Notes: generated by a model from the sequence alone, not told the origin. A stretch of 64,000 bases of DNA from Cryobacterium sp. HLT2-28 (GCF_004402495.1 NZ_SOFH01000002.1:291-64290), one strand, 5' to 3'; shown: positions 25,257-34,359, counted from the first letter of the stretch. Made by a program: numbers and translations.

Positions 25257-27317
25257 GTGGCATCCAAACCTGCTGCAGACATTATTGAAAGCATGGGAGG
25301 GGCCGCGAATATCGTCGGCCTCACCCACTGCGCGACCCGCCTACGCTTCCAGCTCAAGGACGCGTCGGGCATCGACCAGAAGGCGGTTGAGGCGATCCCC
25401 GTCGTCCTGGGCGGCGTCGCCCAGACCGGGGACCGTTATCAGGTGGTCATCGGCGGAGCAGTCGAGACCGTCTACAACGACATTATGGCGCTGCCCGCAT
25501 TGAAGAAGATGCACTCCGGTGACAGCCACTCCGGCGACGCCGCCGACATTAAGGCCGCGGAACGGGCCAAGGGCCCGCGAGGAAAGTTCGCGGGGCTCGA
25601 CACGTTCTTCGAGATCCTCTCCGACTCCTTCCGCCCGATCCTGGGCGCACTGCTCGGCGCATCGCTGTTCATCACCTTCATGGCCCTGATGGCGACCCTC
25701 GGTGTCATCCCGGCCTGGAACGCCCCCGGCGTCACCCTGGACCCGTCCTGGCAGTTCGTGAACCTGATGTGGCAGGGCGTCTTCGTCTTCCTGCCGCTCA
25801 TGGTGGCCTACAACGCCTCCAAGCGGCTCGGCGCCGACCCCTGGGTCGGTTTCGCCATCATGGCCGTCGTCATGCTGCCGGGCTTCACCGCCCTGGGCCA
25901 GACCGACGGCGCGGAAACCGTCTTCGGCGGCAAGGCGTCCGTCGTGCAGATCTTCGGACTGCCGCTGACCGTCACGGACTACAGCTCGCAGGTGTTCCCG
26001 CCGCTGCTCATGGCGGTCGTGCTCGGCCTGCTGACCAAGTACCTGAAGAAGATCATTCCGTCCAGCGTTCAGTTGATTTTCGTGCCGTTCCTCAGCATGC
26101 TGATCATGATCCCGCTGACCGCCTTCCTGATCGGCCCGATGGGCGTGTACGGGGGCGCCGCGCTCGGCAACTTCCTCAAGTCGATCAACGACTTCTCGCC
26201 GTTCATCTTCGCCGTTGTCATTCCGCTGGCCTACCCGTTCATGGTTCCGCTGGGCCTGCACTGGCCGCTCAACGCGATCATGCTGCTCAACATCCAGTCA
26301 CTGGGCTTTGACTTCATTCAGGGCCCGATGGGTGCCTGGAACTTCGCCTGCTTCGGTGCGACCGCCGGTGTGCTGTTCCTCTCCATCCGCGAGAAGGACC
26401 GTCAGATGAAGCAGACGGCGACGGGCGCGCTCGCAGCCGGACTCCTCGGCGGCATCTCCGAACCCTCGCTGTACGGCATCCACCTGCGCTTCAAGCGCAT
26501 CTACCCGCGCATGCTCCTCGGTTGCCTCGTCGGTGGCGTCATCATCGGCCTCGGCGGCGGCGTGAAGACCAGCGCGTTCGTCTTCACCTCGCTGCTGACG
26601 ATTCCCGCGTTCGACAACATCCCGCTGTACGCCGGCGCCGTTGCCGCCGCGTTCTTCACCGCGATGATCCTCGTGATCCTCTCCGGCTACCAGACGCCTG
26701 AGCAGAAGGCGGAGGTTGCCGCCCAGGTTGCCGCCGACGAAGCCGCCGCAAGTGAGAAGGCCGCCGATTCCGCACACGTGGCAGCTCCGGTTGCTGCCGC
26801 TGCCATGGCTGGCGCTGGCGCAGGCGCTGGCGCAGGCACGGCGACCGCGGTCGCCACCGTCCTGGCCACCGTCGGTTCGCCCGTCGCCGGCATCGCCATC
26901 CCGCTCTCCGACGTGCCGGACCCGGTGTTCAGCAAGGGCATCGTCGGCCTCGGCGTCGGAGTGGACCCGACCGAGGACACCGTGTACGCACCTGGTGCGG
27001 GCAAGGTCGTCGTCGCGCAGGCGACCGGCCATGCCTTCGGCCTGCTGCTGGACAACGGCGTCGAACTGCTCATCCACGTGGGCATCGACACCGTCAACCT
27101 GGCCGGCAAGGGCTTCACCGTCAAGGTGGCCGCGGGCGACCGGGTTGAAGCCGGCACTCCGCTGGTGACCTTCGACCGCAAGGTGATCGAGGAGGCCGGC
27201 TACTCGCTGGTCACCCCGGTGCTCGTCACGAACCCCAAGAAGTTCGGATCGGTCGATCAGGCGGCGTTCGGACAGGTGAGCGTCGGAAGCCCGCTCATCA
27301 CGGTCGCGGCCAAGTAA
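25257..27317 (+). CDS. bglF: PTS sugar permease EIIBCA (beta-glucoside/glucose family)
   Basis: A 686-residue phosphoenolpyruvate:sugar phosphotransferase permease that imports and phosphorylates a sugar. Order B-C-A: EIIB (about 1-80) with phospho-Cys25 in GLTHCATRLRFQL; EIIC (about 105-480) with some ten helices and the motif GGISEPSLYGIHLRFKR; an Ala/Gly linker (about 490-545, partly encoded by GGCGCAGGCGCT repeats); EIIA of the glucose type with His592 (GHAFGLLLDNG) and the phospho-His607 (ELLIHVGIDTV). Order and motifs fit beta-glucoside or trehalose/sucrose types. GTG start with AGGGAG 6 bases upstream; a longer frame to 25146 is not needed. Ends in a strong terminator, so monocistronic. 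No phospho-beta-glucosidase gene is nearby. Confidence 0.92.
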   Translation: MASKPAADIIESMGGAANIVGLTHCATRLRFQLKDASGIDQKAVEAIPVVLGGVAQTGDRYQVVIGGAVETVYNDIMALPALKKMHSGDSHSGDAADIKAAERAKGPRGKFAGLDTFFEILSDSFRPILGALLGASLFITFMALMATLGVIPAWNAPGVTLDPSWQFVNLMWQGVFVFLPLMVAYNASKRLGADPWVGFAIMAVVMLPGFTALGQTDGAETVFGGKASVVQIFGLPLTVTDYSSQVFPPLLMAVVLGLLTKYLKKIIPSSVQLIFVPFLSMLIMIPLTAFLIGPMGVYGGAALGNFLKSINDFSPFIFAVVIPLAYPFMVPLGLHWPLNAIMLLNIQSLGFDFIQGPMGAWNFACFGATAGVLFLSIREKDRQMKQTATGALAAGLLGGISEPSLYGIHLRFKRIYPRMLLGCLVGGVIIGLGGGVKTSAFVFTSLLTIPAFDNIPLYAGAVAAAFFTAMILVILSGYQTPEQKAEVAAQVAADEAAASEKAADSAHVAAPVAAAAMAGAGAGAGAGTATAVATVLATVGSPVAGIAIPLSDVPDPVFSKGIVGLGVGVDPTEDTVYAPGAGKVVVAQATGHAFGLLLDNGVELLIHVGIDTVNLAGKGFTVKVAAGDRVEAGTPLVTFDRKVIEEAGYSLVTPVLVTNPKKFGSVDQAAFGQVSVGSPLITVAAK

Positions 27318-27331
27318 GACACCATACGGAC

Positions 27332-27363
27332 AGGGTGGGCAGAGAATCTTCTCTGCCCACCCT
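27332..27363 (+). terminator. Intrinsic terminator of the PTS gene
   Basis: Perfect 15-bp stem AGGGTGGGCAGAGAA (27332-27346) and TTCTCTGCCCACCCT (27349-27363) with a 2-base loop, followed by TTCTGTCTGTT. Fifteen bases after the PTS stop codon. Also lies on the 3' side of the convergent methyltransferase. Confidence 0.92.
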
Positions 27364-27374
27364 TTCTGTCTGTT

Positions 27375-27418
27375 CGGATTCTGTCTGCGCGGATTCTTTC
27401 TGTGTGGATTCTGTTGTG
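27375..27418. repeat. Three approximate 15-bp repeats after the terminator
   Basis: CGGATTCTGTCTGCG, CGGATTCTTTCTGTG and TGGATTCTGTTGTG follow each other between the PTS terminator and the methyltransferase stop. They echo the T-rich tail of the terminator (CTTTCTGTCTG). Probably replication slippage; no function seen. Confidence 0.7.
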
Positions 27419-27465
27419 CGGATGCGCAGGTCGCCGCGTCAGCGACTCAACGCGGGGCCTCCGGG

Positions 27466-28635
27466 TCAGCCGGCGGATGCCGCGCGCAACCGCCAGAGCG
27501 AGGTCACTTCCTTCGAGCGGGCGAGGTGCAGCGGGTCGCTCGCGTCCGCCGCCTTGCGGTGCACGGGCCGGGTGTCCTGCCGTGCGACGACCTCGAGGCC
27601 GGCGTCCTCGATGAGGTCAAGAAGCTCGCTGCGGCTTCGCAGGCCGAGGTGCTCGGCGATGTCGGAGAGCACGAGCCAGCCCTCGCCGCCAGGTTCGAGG
27701 TGTTCCGCGAGTCCGGAGAGAAAGCCGCGCAGCATCCGGCTGTCGGGATCGTAGACGGCGAAGTCGGTCGCGGTCACGGCGGCGGCCGGGATCCACGGCG
27801 GGTTGCACACGACGACGCTCGCCCGGCCTTCCGGGAACAGGTCCGCGTCGACGACGTCGACGGCCCCGGTCAGGCCCAGCCGCGCGATGTTCTCCCGGGC
27901 GCAGGCCAGCGCACGCGGCGCCTGGTCGGTGCCGACGACGCGTGCGATGCCGCGCCGGGCGAGGATCGCGGCGAGCACGCCCGTTCCCGTGCCGATGTCG
28001 AAGGCTGAGCTCGCCCCGTCCGGCAGGGGTGCCGTGCGCACGAGGTCGAGGTACTCGCCGCGCACGGGGGAGAAGACGCCGTAGTGCGGGTGGATGCGCG
28101 CCCCGAGCGCCGGGACGTCGACGCCCTCGATGCGCCACTGGTGCGCCCCGATCACGCCGAGGAGTTCGCGCAGGGCGAGGACCGACGGCTCGGTTGCCGG
28201 CCCGTAGGTCTCGGTGCAGGCATCCGCCACCAGCGGCGCCCGGCGGAGGGGAACCGAGTAGTCGGCGCCCAGCGGAACGAGGACCAGCCCGAGCAGGCGG
28301 GCCCGGCGAACCGCCTCGGTGCGGGTGCGGCGGAATGCGCTCGCCAGGTCGGGTGACGGGGTGTGCCGGCCGCGGTCGACACGGCGCGCGAGGGCCTGCA
28401 GCAGCTGGCGGCCGCCCAGGTAGTCGCCGCGCCACAGCATCCCGGTGCCCGCCTTCGCCAGGCGGTAGGCGGCATCCGCGGTGAGGGTGTCGTCGACGGG
28501 GATGATCCGCGTTGGCGGCGCCCAGCCGCTCTCCGAATGCCAGGCCGCCGACCGCGCCTCGCCGGCCTCGACCCAGCCGGCGCGGTCCGGTGACGGATGC
28601 CCGGGCGTGCCGGGGGCGGAGTTCGTGCCGATCAT
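27466..28635 (-). CDS. Class I SAM-dependent methyltransferase (HemK/RsmC-like)
   Basis: 389 residues. An N-terminal helical domain (about 50-190) precedes a Rossmann methyltransferase domain: motif I AFDIGTGTGVLAAILARRG, acidic GTDQAPRALACARENIARLG, and the catalytic NPPW motif in VVVCNPPWIP, which is diagnostic for N-methyltransferases acting on Gln, Ade or Gua amino groups. Target is unknown; the arrangement is like actinobacterial release-factor/rRNA methyltransferase homologues. ATG with AGAGGG 5 bases upstream. Convergent with the PTS gene. It precedes the LLM oxidoreductase gene's stop by 53 bases in the same direction. Confidence 0.86.
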   Translation of the reverse strand: MIGTNSAPGTPGHPSPDRAGWVEAGEARSAAWHSESGWAPPTRIIPVDDTLTADAAYRLAKAGTGMLWRGDYLGGRQLLQALARRVDRGRHTPSPDLASAFRRTRTEAVRRARLLGLVLVPLGADYSVPLRRAPLVADACTETYGPATEPSVLALRELLGVIGAHQWRIEGVDVPALGARIHPHYGVFSPVRGEYLDLVRTAPLPDGASSAFDIGTGTGVLAAILARRGIARVVGTDQAPRALACARENIARLGLTGAVDVVDADLFPEGRASVVVCNPPWIPAAAVTATDFAVYDPDSRMLRGFLSGLAEHLEPGGEGWLVLSDIAEHLGLRSRSELLDLIEDAGLEVVARQDTRPVHRKAADASDPLHLARSKEVTSLWRLRAASAG

Positions 28636-28688
28636 GGGGTCCCTCTTCCTGCTCGGGGGCGTGGGCGGTGTGGGCCGGGGCGGGGAGG

Positions 28689-29681
28689 CTAGCGGAGAGC
28701 CGGCATGACCTCGCGCTCGAACAGCTCGATGCCCGACCGGTCATAGGCCGCCTCGGGGAAGTAGTGGATGGCGTAGCCGAGGCCCCGCTCCTTCATCCCG
28801 CTCAGCCGCTCGACGATCTGCTCCGGCGTGCCGACTCCCTGCGCCTGACCGCTGCGGTACTCCGCCATGAAGTCCGCCGCGCCCGCGACGCCGAGATGGG
28901 GCGTGACCCGCGCCTCGATCACGTCGAGGCGGTCGGCCACCTCGGCCTCGGTCGCCGCGATCACGGTGTTGTAGTTGGCCGAGCGCGTGATGGCGGCGAA
29001 GTCCGTGCCCAGCACCCGGCAGTGTTCCTCGAGCAGGGCGCTCTTGTGGCTGAACCCCTCCGGCGACCCGTCGAAGTTGGTGTAATTCGCGTACTGCGCC
29101 GCGATGCGGAGCGTGACCTTCTCGCCGCCGCCCGCGATCCAGATCGGGATGCCGTCGTCCTGGAGCGGGAGCGGCCGCACGATCGCGCCGTCCACCTGGT
29201 AATGCGTGCCGTCGAGGGTGGCCGTTCCGGTCGTCCAGGCCTGCTTCATGATCTCGACGCCCTCCTCGAGCCGGGCGAGGCGTTCACCGGCCCGGGGGAA
29301 CCCGTAGCCGTAGGCGCGCCACTCGTGCTCGTACCAGCCGGCCCCGATGCCCATCTCGACCCGGCCGCCGGAGATGATGTCGATGGTCGCGGCCACCTTG
29401 GCCAGGTAGGCCGGGTTGCGATAGCTCATGCAGGTGCACATCTGGCCGAGCCGCACCCGCTTCGTCGTGGCCGCGAAGGCGCTCATCAGGGTCCAGGCCT
29501 CATGCGTGGCCTCCTCGCTCGGCACCGGGACGGTGTGGAAGTGGTCGTACACCCAGATCGATTCCCAGTCGCCGGCGTCGGCGTGCGCGGCGAGGCCGCT
29601 CATCGCCGCCCACTGCTCGGCGGGGTCGATCCCGACCAGATCGTGACGCCAGCCCTGGGGTACAAACAGTCCGAATCGCAT
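28689..29681 (-). CDS. LLM-class F420-dependent oxidoreductase
   Basis: 330-residue luciferase-like TIM barrel. Opens MRFGLFVPQGWRHDLVG; contains WVYDHFHTVPVPS, the cis-peptide region RVRLGQMCTCMSYRNPAYLAKVAATIDIISGGR, and MGIGAGWYEHEWRAYGYGFP, typical of F420-dependent members (TIGR03560-like). Hydride transfer with F420H2 on an unknown substrate, cytoplasmic. The genome makes F420 (cofE, cofC in this window), which supports the cofactor assignment. The start ATG lacks an obvious Shine-Dalgarno apart from GGGGTAC about 9 bases upstream. Confidence 0.88.
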   Translation of the reverse strand: MRFGLFVPQGWRHDLVGIDPAEQWAAMSGLAAHADAGDWESIWVYDHFHTVPVPSEEATHEAWTLMSAFAATTKRVRLGQMCTCMSYRNPAYLAKVAATIDIISGGRVEMGIGAGWYEHEWRAYGYGFPRAGERLARLEEGVEIMKQAWTTGTATLDGTHYQVDGAIVRPLPLQDDGIPIWIAGGGEKVTLRIAAQYANYTNFDGSPEGFSHKSALLEEHCRVLGTDFAAITRSANYNTVIAATEAEVADRLDVIEARVTPHLGVAGAADFMAEYRSGQAQGVGTPEQIVERLSGMKERGLGYAIHYFPEAAYDRSGIELFEREVMPALR

Positions 29682-29920
29682 AGGTCGAGCCTAGGCGCAG
29701 TCGGGCGGGAGCCCGGTGACGGCCCGGGGTCGCGATGGCCAGGGCCGGCACTCCGGGGCCGCGATGTCCATACGCGCGCATGGGTTTCACAGGTAAAAGT
29801 GAGGATTCATCCAGTACCGGCGTGCAGACTGACCACTTCGCCCGCCCGGCAATCCGGCCGCGGGTCCACCGACCCGGCGCCCCGGCCTCGTTTGCCCGCC
29901 GGCGCCGCCACCTGGAAGTC

Positions 29921-30778
29921 ATGATCTCCCTCCTCCGCACCCTGTTCCGCCCGTCCGCCCGCGTGCCGTCCACCCCGTCCTCCCGAAAGTCGCTCGCCGC
30001 CCGGCGGAAGCGCAGCCGCACCACGGTCGTGTCGGCCGCGGCCGCCCTGGCCCTCACCGGACTCATCGTCGGCGCCGCATCCTCCGCCCAGACAAGCGAG
30101 GCCGGCGCCGCGAGGATGGCGGCGACCACCGAGCTCTCCCAGAGCACCGGCCTCCGCCACGACCAGCTCGCCGTCCACCCCCAGACGGCGAAGGCGCACG
30201 CCGACGGGCGCGCGAAGAACACCCTCCGCGACGCCACCGTGGTGATGGCCTCGACCCGCGACAAGGTCGATGTCGGCCCGCTGGTGGCATCCGTCACGTC
30301 GCTCGCGAACTACCAGACCCTCGACCTCGACGCGGTCATCTCCCTGACCGGCCGGACCCGCACCATTGCGGCCACCGTGCAGGCCGCGGCGGCCGAAGCG
30401 GACCGGGCCGCCGCTGCGGCGGCCGCAACGGCAGCGGATGCCGCAGCCTCCGCGCTCACCGCCGCCAACACTCCCGACGGGGCCCGCGCCACCGCCCGCG
30501 ACCTCGCCGCCGCACGGTACGGCTGGGGCGAGTCCCAGTTCTCCTGCCTGACCCAGCTGTGGGCCAAGGAATCCGGCTGGTCGTACACGGCCCTCAATGA
30601 GGCCAGCGGCGCCACCGGCATCCCGCAGGCTCTGCCGGGCAACAAGATGGCCTCGGCCGGGCCGGACTGGCAGACCAACGCGAGCACCCAGATCAAGTGG
30701 GGCCTCGACTACATCAGCCGCGGCTACGGCACCCCGTGCTCGGCCTGGTCGCACTCTCAGGCGATGGACTGGTACTAG
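29921..30778 (+). CDS. Secreted/anchored lysozyme-like protein (aggregation-promoting-factor C-terminus)
   Basis: 285 residues. A basic N-terminus (RRKRSRTT) and hydrophobic segment VVSAAAALALTGLIVGAAS (about 36-55) act as signal or anchor. The middle is an Ala-rich helical region (about 140-185). The C-terminal 80 residues are a transglycosylase-like lysozyme fold: LTQLWAKESGW (likely catalytic Glu), NEASGATGIPQALPGNKMAS, WGLDYISRGYGTPCSAW, as in aggregation-promoting factors and actinobacterial resuscitation-type muralytic proteins. Probably remodels peptidoglycan outside the cell. ATG at 29921 chosen because the signal follows directly; GGAAG is 2-6 bases upstream, an unusually close site. 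The upstream gap 29682-29920 shows no riboswitch I can recognise. Confidence 0.8.
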   Translation: MISLLRTLFRPSARVPSTPSSRKSLAARRKRSRTTVVSAAAALALTGLIVGAASSAQTSEAGAARMAATTELSQSTGLRHDQLAVHPQTAKAHADGRAKNTLRDATVVMASTRDKVDVGPLVASVTSLANYQTLDLDAVISLTGRTRTIAATVQAAAAEADRAAAAAAATAADAAASALTAANTPDGARATARDLAAARYGWGESQFSCLTQLWAKESGWSYTALNEASGATGIPQALPGNKMASAGPDWQTNASTQIKWGLDYISRGYGTPCSAWSHSQAMDWY

Positions 30779-30862
30779 GCCGCCGGGTCGTGCCGCGAGG
30801 CGCGGCGTCAACCCGAGCGGCGTCAGCGCCGGGGGTGCCGGTGCGACGGTGGACGTGGGAAC

Positions 30863-31381
30863 ATGGGCGGCATGGACCGCATCGACCCGACCCCGGCCGC
30901 CGACGAAGCAACGACGCTCGCCCAGTTCCTCGACTACCAGCGGGCGACCCTGCTCGGCAAGGCCGAGGGGCTGGATGCCGCGGGGCTGAGCCGGCGCCTC
31001 CCGCCGTCCACCCTCACCCTCGGCGGGCTGCTCAAGCACCTCGCCCTGGTCGAGGAGCACTGGATCCAGGTGCGCTTCCTCGGCCGGCCGGAGCAGGAGC
31101 CCTGGGTCAGCGTCTCCTGGGAGGACGACCCCGACTGGGAGTTCCGCACCGCGGCCCAGGACGACTCCGAGGCGCTCCGGGAGCTCTATCGCACGGCCTG
31201 TGACCATAGCCGCGCGGCCGTCGCCGGCGTCGACCTTGGGGCCCTGTCGGCCGGCGTCAACCGGGCCGGCGAGCACTGGAGCCTGCGGTGGATCCTCGTG
31301 CACCTGATCGAGGAGACCGCACGCCACAACGGGCACGCCGACCTGCTCCGCGAGGCCGTGGACGGCACGGTCGGCGAGTAA
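30863..31381 (+). CDS. DinB family protein (DUF664)
   Basis: 172 residues forming the four-helix DinB/YfiT-like fold. Putative metal-binding His residues are visible in LKHLALVEEHW and EETARHNGHADLLREA. Family members include mycothiol- or bacillithiol-dependent transferases and stress-induced proteins; in actinobacteria a mycothiol-dependent role is plausible, not shown. ATG at 30863, with GTGGGA 4 bases upstream; ATG 30872 is the alternative. Convergent with the mutase at 31395 (13-base gap). Confidence 0.87.
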   Translation: MGGMDRIDPTPAADEATTLAQFLDYQRATLLGKAEGLDAAGLSRRLPPSTLTLGGLLKHLALVEEHWIQVRFLGRPEQEPWVSVSWEDDPDWEFRTAAQDDSEALRELYRTACDHSRAAVAGVDLGALSAGVNRAGEHWSLRWILVHLIEETARHNGHADLLREAVDGTVGE

Positions 31382-31394
31382 CCCGGCCGACCGG

Positions 31395-32150
31395 TCAGGT
31401 TCCGCCCTCGCGGGCGAGAGTGATCGCGGCCGCGTGCGCGCCGACGGCATCCAGATAGCGGCCGCCGGGCGGCCGGAGCGCCGGAGCATCGCCGAACCGG
31501 TAGACGAGCGGATGCCCGGTCGGCAGGTTGAGCCGGTGGATGGCGTGGTCGTCGAGCGCGTCGAGCACGGCGCAGTATGCCCGCAGGGAGTTGCCGTGCG
31601 CGACGACGAGCACGACCTGGCCGGCGGTAAGCCGCGGCTCGATCCGTTCGGCGTGGAAGGCGACGACCCGGGTCATCACCTCGCTCAGCGACTCGGTGCG
31701 GGTGAGGGCCTCGGCGGGGAGCCGCCGGAACAGTGCCGACTCCCGCAGCGCGGCGAAGGCGGAGTCGCCCAGCGGCGGCGGCGCCGTGTGCACCGAGCGA
31801 CGCCAGGCGAGGAACTGCTCCTGACCGAACTCGGCCCGCACGTCCTCCTTCGACCGGCCGGTCAGGGCACCGTAGTTGCGTTCGTTCACCCGCCAGTCCG
31901 CGGCGAGGACCTCCGGGCGGGAGGGCAGCTCCCCGGTCACGATCTCGGCGGTCTGCCTGGCCCGGTGCAACTCGGAACTGAAGACGGACTGCGGGGCGAG
32001 GCCCGCCGCGGCGAGCAGGGCGGCGGCGGACTGCGCCTCGTGGATCCCGCGCACCGACAGCGGGACATCCAGAACACCCGTGAACAGTCCGGCCGCATTC
32101 GCGGTGCTCTCGCCGTGACGGAGCAGGACCAGGATGCCGGCGTCTCGCAC
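31395..32150 (-). CDS. gpmA: 2,3-bisphosphoglycerate-dependent phosphoglycerate mutase
   Basis: Interconverts 3- and 2-phosphoglycerate in glycolysis/gluconeogenesis. 251 residues, the normal length of dPGM. Diagnostic motifs: LLRHGESTANAAGLFTG with the phospho-His, DVPLSVRGIHEAQ, FSSELHRARQTAEIV, NERNYGALTGRSKED (the mutase signature ERHYG...L.GL.K) and VVAHGNSLRAYCAVLD. The GTG start at 32150 begins the fold directly; no strong Shine-Dalgarno is visible. A His-to-Asn change in ERHYG (here ERNYG) is a deviation worth noting. Confidence 0.88.
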   Translation of the reverse strand: MRDAGILVLLRHGESTANAAGLFTGVLDVPLSVRGIHEAQSAAALLAAAGLAPQSVFSSELHRARQTAEIVTGELPSRPEVLAADWRVNERNYGALTGRSKEDVRAEFGQEQFLAWRRSVHTAPPPLGDSAFAALRESALFRRLPAEALTRTESLSEVMTRVVAFHAERIEPRLTAGQVVLVVAHGNSLRAYCAVLDALDDHAIHRLNLPTGHPLVYRFGDAPALRPPGGRYLDAVGAHAAAITLAREGGT

Positions 32151-32274
32151 GGGTCACCAGCCTGTTTTCCGTCGCGGATGCCCGCGGGCCGGTCTCCCGG
32201 CAGCCGCGGCCGTCCTGGGCCGTTGTTCGGTCTCAGGCTACCGGTTAAGGCTCACGGTTTCGGGCTCACGGTCC

Positions 32275-32332
32275 CGCTCGCAGCGGGTGCGCGCCGGCAC
32301 CCGGGTGCGCGCTCGCAGCGGGTGCGCGCCGG
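32275..32332. repeat. 23-bp direct repeat after the Gly-rich protein gene
   Basis: CGCTCGCAGCGGGTGCGCGCCGG occurs at 32275-32297 and exactly again at 32310-32332, 12 bases apart. It lies in the gap 32151-32360, upstream of the mutase and downstream of the Gly-rich protein (both minus strand). No function is evident. Confidence 0.85.
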
Positions 32333-32360
32333 GGAGCGGTCAGAACCGGCCGGGGAGCCG

Positions 32361-32966
32361 TCAGAACCCGCCGAAGTCCCCGCCCCCGAAGTCCCCGCCG
32401 CCGAAACCGCCGCCCGAGTCGCCGCCGAAGTCCCCGCCGGAGGAGGCCGTGTCGGCGCTGGAGCTGTCGGCGCCGGCATCCGAGCCGGAGTCGCCCGAGG
32501 AGTCGCCACCGGCATCCGTGCCCCCGGAATCGCCCGGCAGGAACGCGCTCACCAGGGCGGACCCGATCACATAGCCGGCGACCGTGCCGAGGATGGTGCT
32601 GCCGACCATGCCGCCGAAGCCGAGCCCGCCCTGGCCCTGACCGCCGAAGCTGCGGGCGAGGGTGCCGGGCTGCCGGAGCTCCTGGCGGGTGGCGGCCTGC
32701 GCGAGCGTGGCCGGTTCGGCGTTCGCGGGTCGCTCGGCGGCGTCGGCGTTCTCGCTCAGCCGGCGGAAGAGCAGGTCGCGCTGCTCCTCGGTGAGTTTGC
32801 TGAACGCCTCGGTGTGCACCTGCTCGATCGTTTCAGGCGGGGCCGTGCGCAGCAGGTACTCGTAGCGTTCGACGGCGATCTCATCGTCGGTGCGTTTCGG
32901 CGCGGCCGGGCGGGCGGGTGAGCGCTCCGGCTCGTCGCGGCCGAGGAGGCGGTCGAGGAATCCCAT
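32361..32966 (-). CDS. Hypothetical membrane protein with Gly/Asp/Ser-rich tail
   Basis: 201 residues, not recognised with certainty. The N-terminal part is charged and helical (DEIAVERYEYLLRTAPPETI, LTEEQRDLLFRRLSE). One hydrophobic segment follows (GGMVGSTILGTVAGYVIGSA, about 119-145), and then a tail of Gly, Asp and Ser ending GGDFGGGDFGGGDFGGF-like. The tail resembles those of TPM/YgcG-type proteins. ATG with AAGGAG 7 bases upstream, so it is surely translated. Divergent from the relic xylulokinase. Could be a membrane-associated stress or envelope protein. Confidence 0.8.
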   Translation of the reverse strand: MGFLDRLLGRDEPERSPARPAAPKRTDDEIAVERYEYLLRTAPPETIEQVHTEAFSKLTEEQRDLLFRRLSENADAAERPANAEPATLAQAATRQELRQPGTLARSFGGQGQGGLGFGGMVGSTILGTVAGYVIGSALVSAFLPGDSGGTDAGGDSSGDSGSDAGADSSSADTASSGGDFGGDSGGGFGGGDFGGGDFGGF

Positions 32967-33130
32967 GGTGTGCTCCTTCTGGCTGTCGGGATGACTGGCG
33001 GGCGCCGCATCGGGGCCGACGCCGACGTGGGTGGCAGTGCCGGTGGCGGCAGTGCCGGTGTCGGTGTCGTTGTCGGCAAGACTGGCAGGCGAGGCTGGGC
33101 GCGGGCTGGGCTTATTCTCCCAGCCGGCCG

Positions 33131-33189
33131 AGCGCCCGGGTGCCCGCCTGGCCCAGCGCCCGGGTGCCCGCCTGGCCCAGCGCCCGGCC
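33131..33189. repeat. 24-bp tandem repeat before the xylulokinase relic
   Basis: Two perfect 24-base units (33131-33154, 33155-33178) plus 11 bases of a third. Located in the divergent gap 32967-33251, which also holds a run of GGTGGCAGTGCC-like words at 33030-33070. Probably slippage; could disturb a promoter. Confidence 0.88.
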
Positions 33190-33251
33190 GCGCACCCGGC
33201 GTAGCATTCGATCGTCCGTCGACGCGCTTTCGCGCAGACCCAGGAGGCAGC

Positions 33252-34359
33252 GTGCGCGGTGGTGAGAAGACCCTGCTCGGCATCGACCTGGGCACCAGCT
33301 CGGTCAAGGTCGCGCTCTTCGATGCGGACGGGCGGCGGCTGGCCGGCGCCCAGGCGGCCTACCCGCTCGACGCGCCGCACCCCGGCTGGGCCGAAACGAG
33401 CCCCGACGCCTGGTGGGCGGCCGTCTGCGCGGCCGTGCGGGAGGTGACGGCGGCTGCCGACCGTGACGTCGGCGCCGTCGGACTGTCCGGCCAGATGCAC
33501 GGGCTCGTCCTCGTCGACGGGCGCGGCGCGCCGGTGCGGCCCGCGATCACCTGGGCGGACACCCGGGCGGCAGGACTCCAGCCCGACTGGGCCCGGCTGG
33601 CCCCCACGGTGCTCGAGCGGCTCGGCAACCCGTTCAGCCCCGGAATGGCCGGCGTGCTCCTCGGCTGGCTCGCCCGGCACGAGCCGGCCACGCTGCGGGC
33701 GGCAGCCGTCGCCCTGCAGCCCAAGGACTACCTCCGGCTGCGCCTCACCGGCATCGCGGCGACCGAGCACACCGACGCCTCCGCGACCCTGCTCTACGAC
33801 CTGACCGGCCGGGCGTGGCTGACCGGCCTCGCCGCCGGTCTGGGCATCGACCCGGGGCTGCTCCCGCCGATCAACGAGGCCGCCGAGATCGCCGGGCCGC
33901 TGACAGCGGATGCCGCGGCCGACCTCGGCCTGCGGGCGGGCATCCCGGTGGCGCACGGTCTCGCCGACACGGCCGCCGCGATGCTCGGCAGCGGGCTGGT
34001 CACTCCCGGGGCCGTGCAGCTGACCCTCGGCACGGGCGGCCAGTTCGTCACCCCGGTGGCCGCGCCCGCCCCGGCGGCGACCTCTGGCTCGCCGGCGGCG
34101 GTACGACCTCGCCGCCCTGGCGCGGGATGCTGGCCGACCACCTCGGCGGGGGGTGGCCGCCGTGGAGGTGCCGGGGGCATCCGCTCGCGGGGCGGCGCTC
34201 GTCGCCGGACTGGCCGTCGGGCAGGTGGACCGGGCCGGGATCGCCGGGCCGCTGACCCCGGCGCGGCGGCACGTGGCCGATCCGCGGCCGGGCTCCACCG
34301 CCCAGGTTGAGGAGCGGGCCGCACTCTGGGCGGATGCCGTGCGGCGGAGCCTGGAGTGA
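33252..34359 (+). pseudogene. xylB: Xylulokinase, internally deleted and frameshifted
   Basis: FGGY-family kinase relic. The intact first part (33252 to about 34063, 270 codons) has LLGIDLGTSSVKVALFDADG, GLSGQMHGLVLVD, AITWADTRA, the conserved QPKDYLRLRLTG and TLGTGGQ. The following roughly 120 codons of the C-lobe are missing. A second piece in another frame (about 34077-34150) encodes GGDLWLAGGGTTSPPWRGML, and a third frame (34153-34359) encodes VEVPGASARGAALVAGLAVG to a normal end. The second shift coincides with a run of six G (34148-34153). A good Shine-Dalgarno (AGGAGG, 4 bases) still precedes the GTG. D-xylulose phosphorylation is therefore lost here unless the G-run shift and deletion are sequencing faults. 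Confidence 0.85.

Noticed and set aside
29682-29920. ydaO (c-di-AMP) riboswitch before the lysozyme-like gene
   Set aside because: Actinobacterial muralytic genes often have one, but the conserved ydaO core words are absent and I could not build the fold; only a short TTTCAC-AGGTAAAA-GTGAGG dyad is visible.
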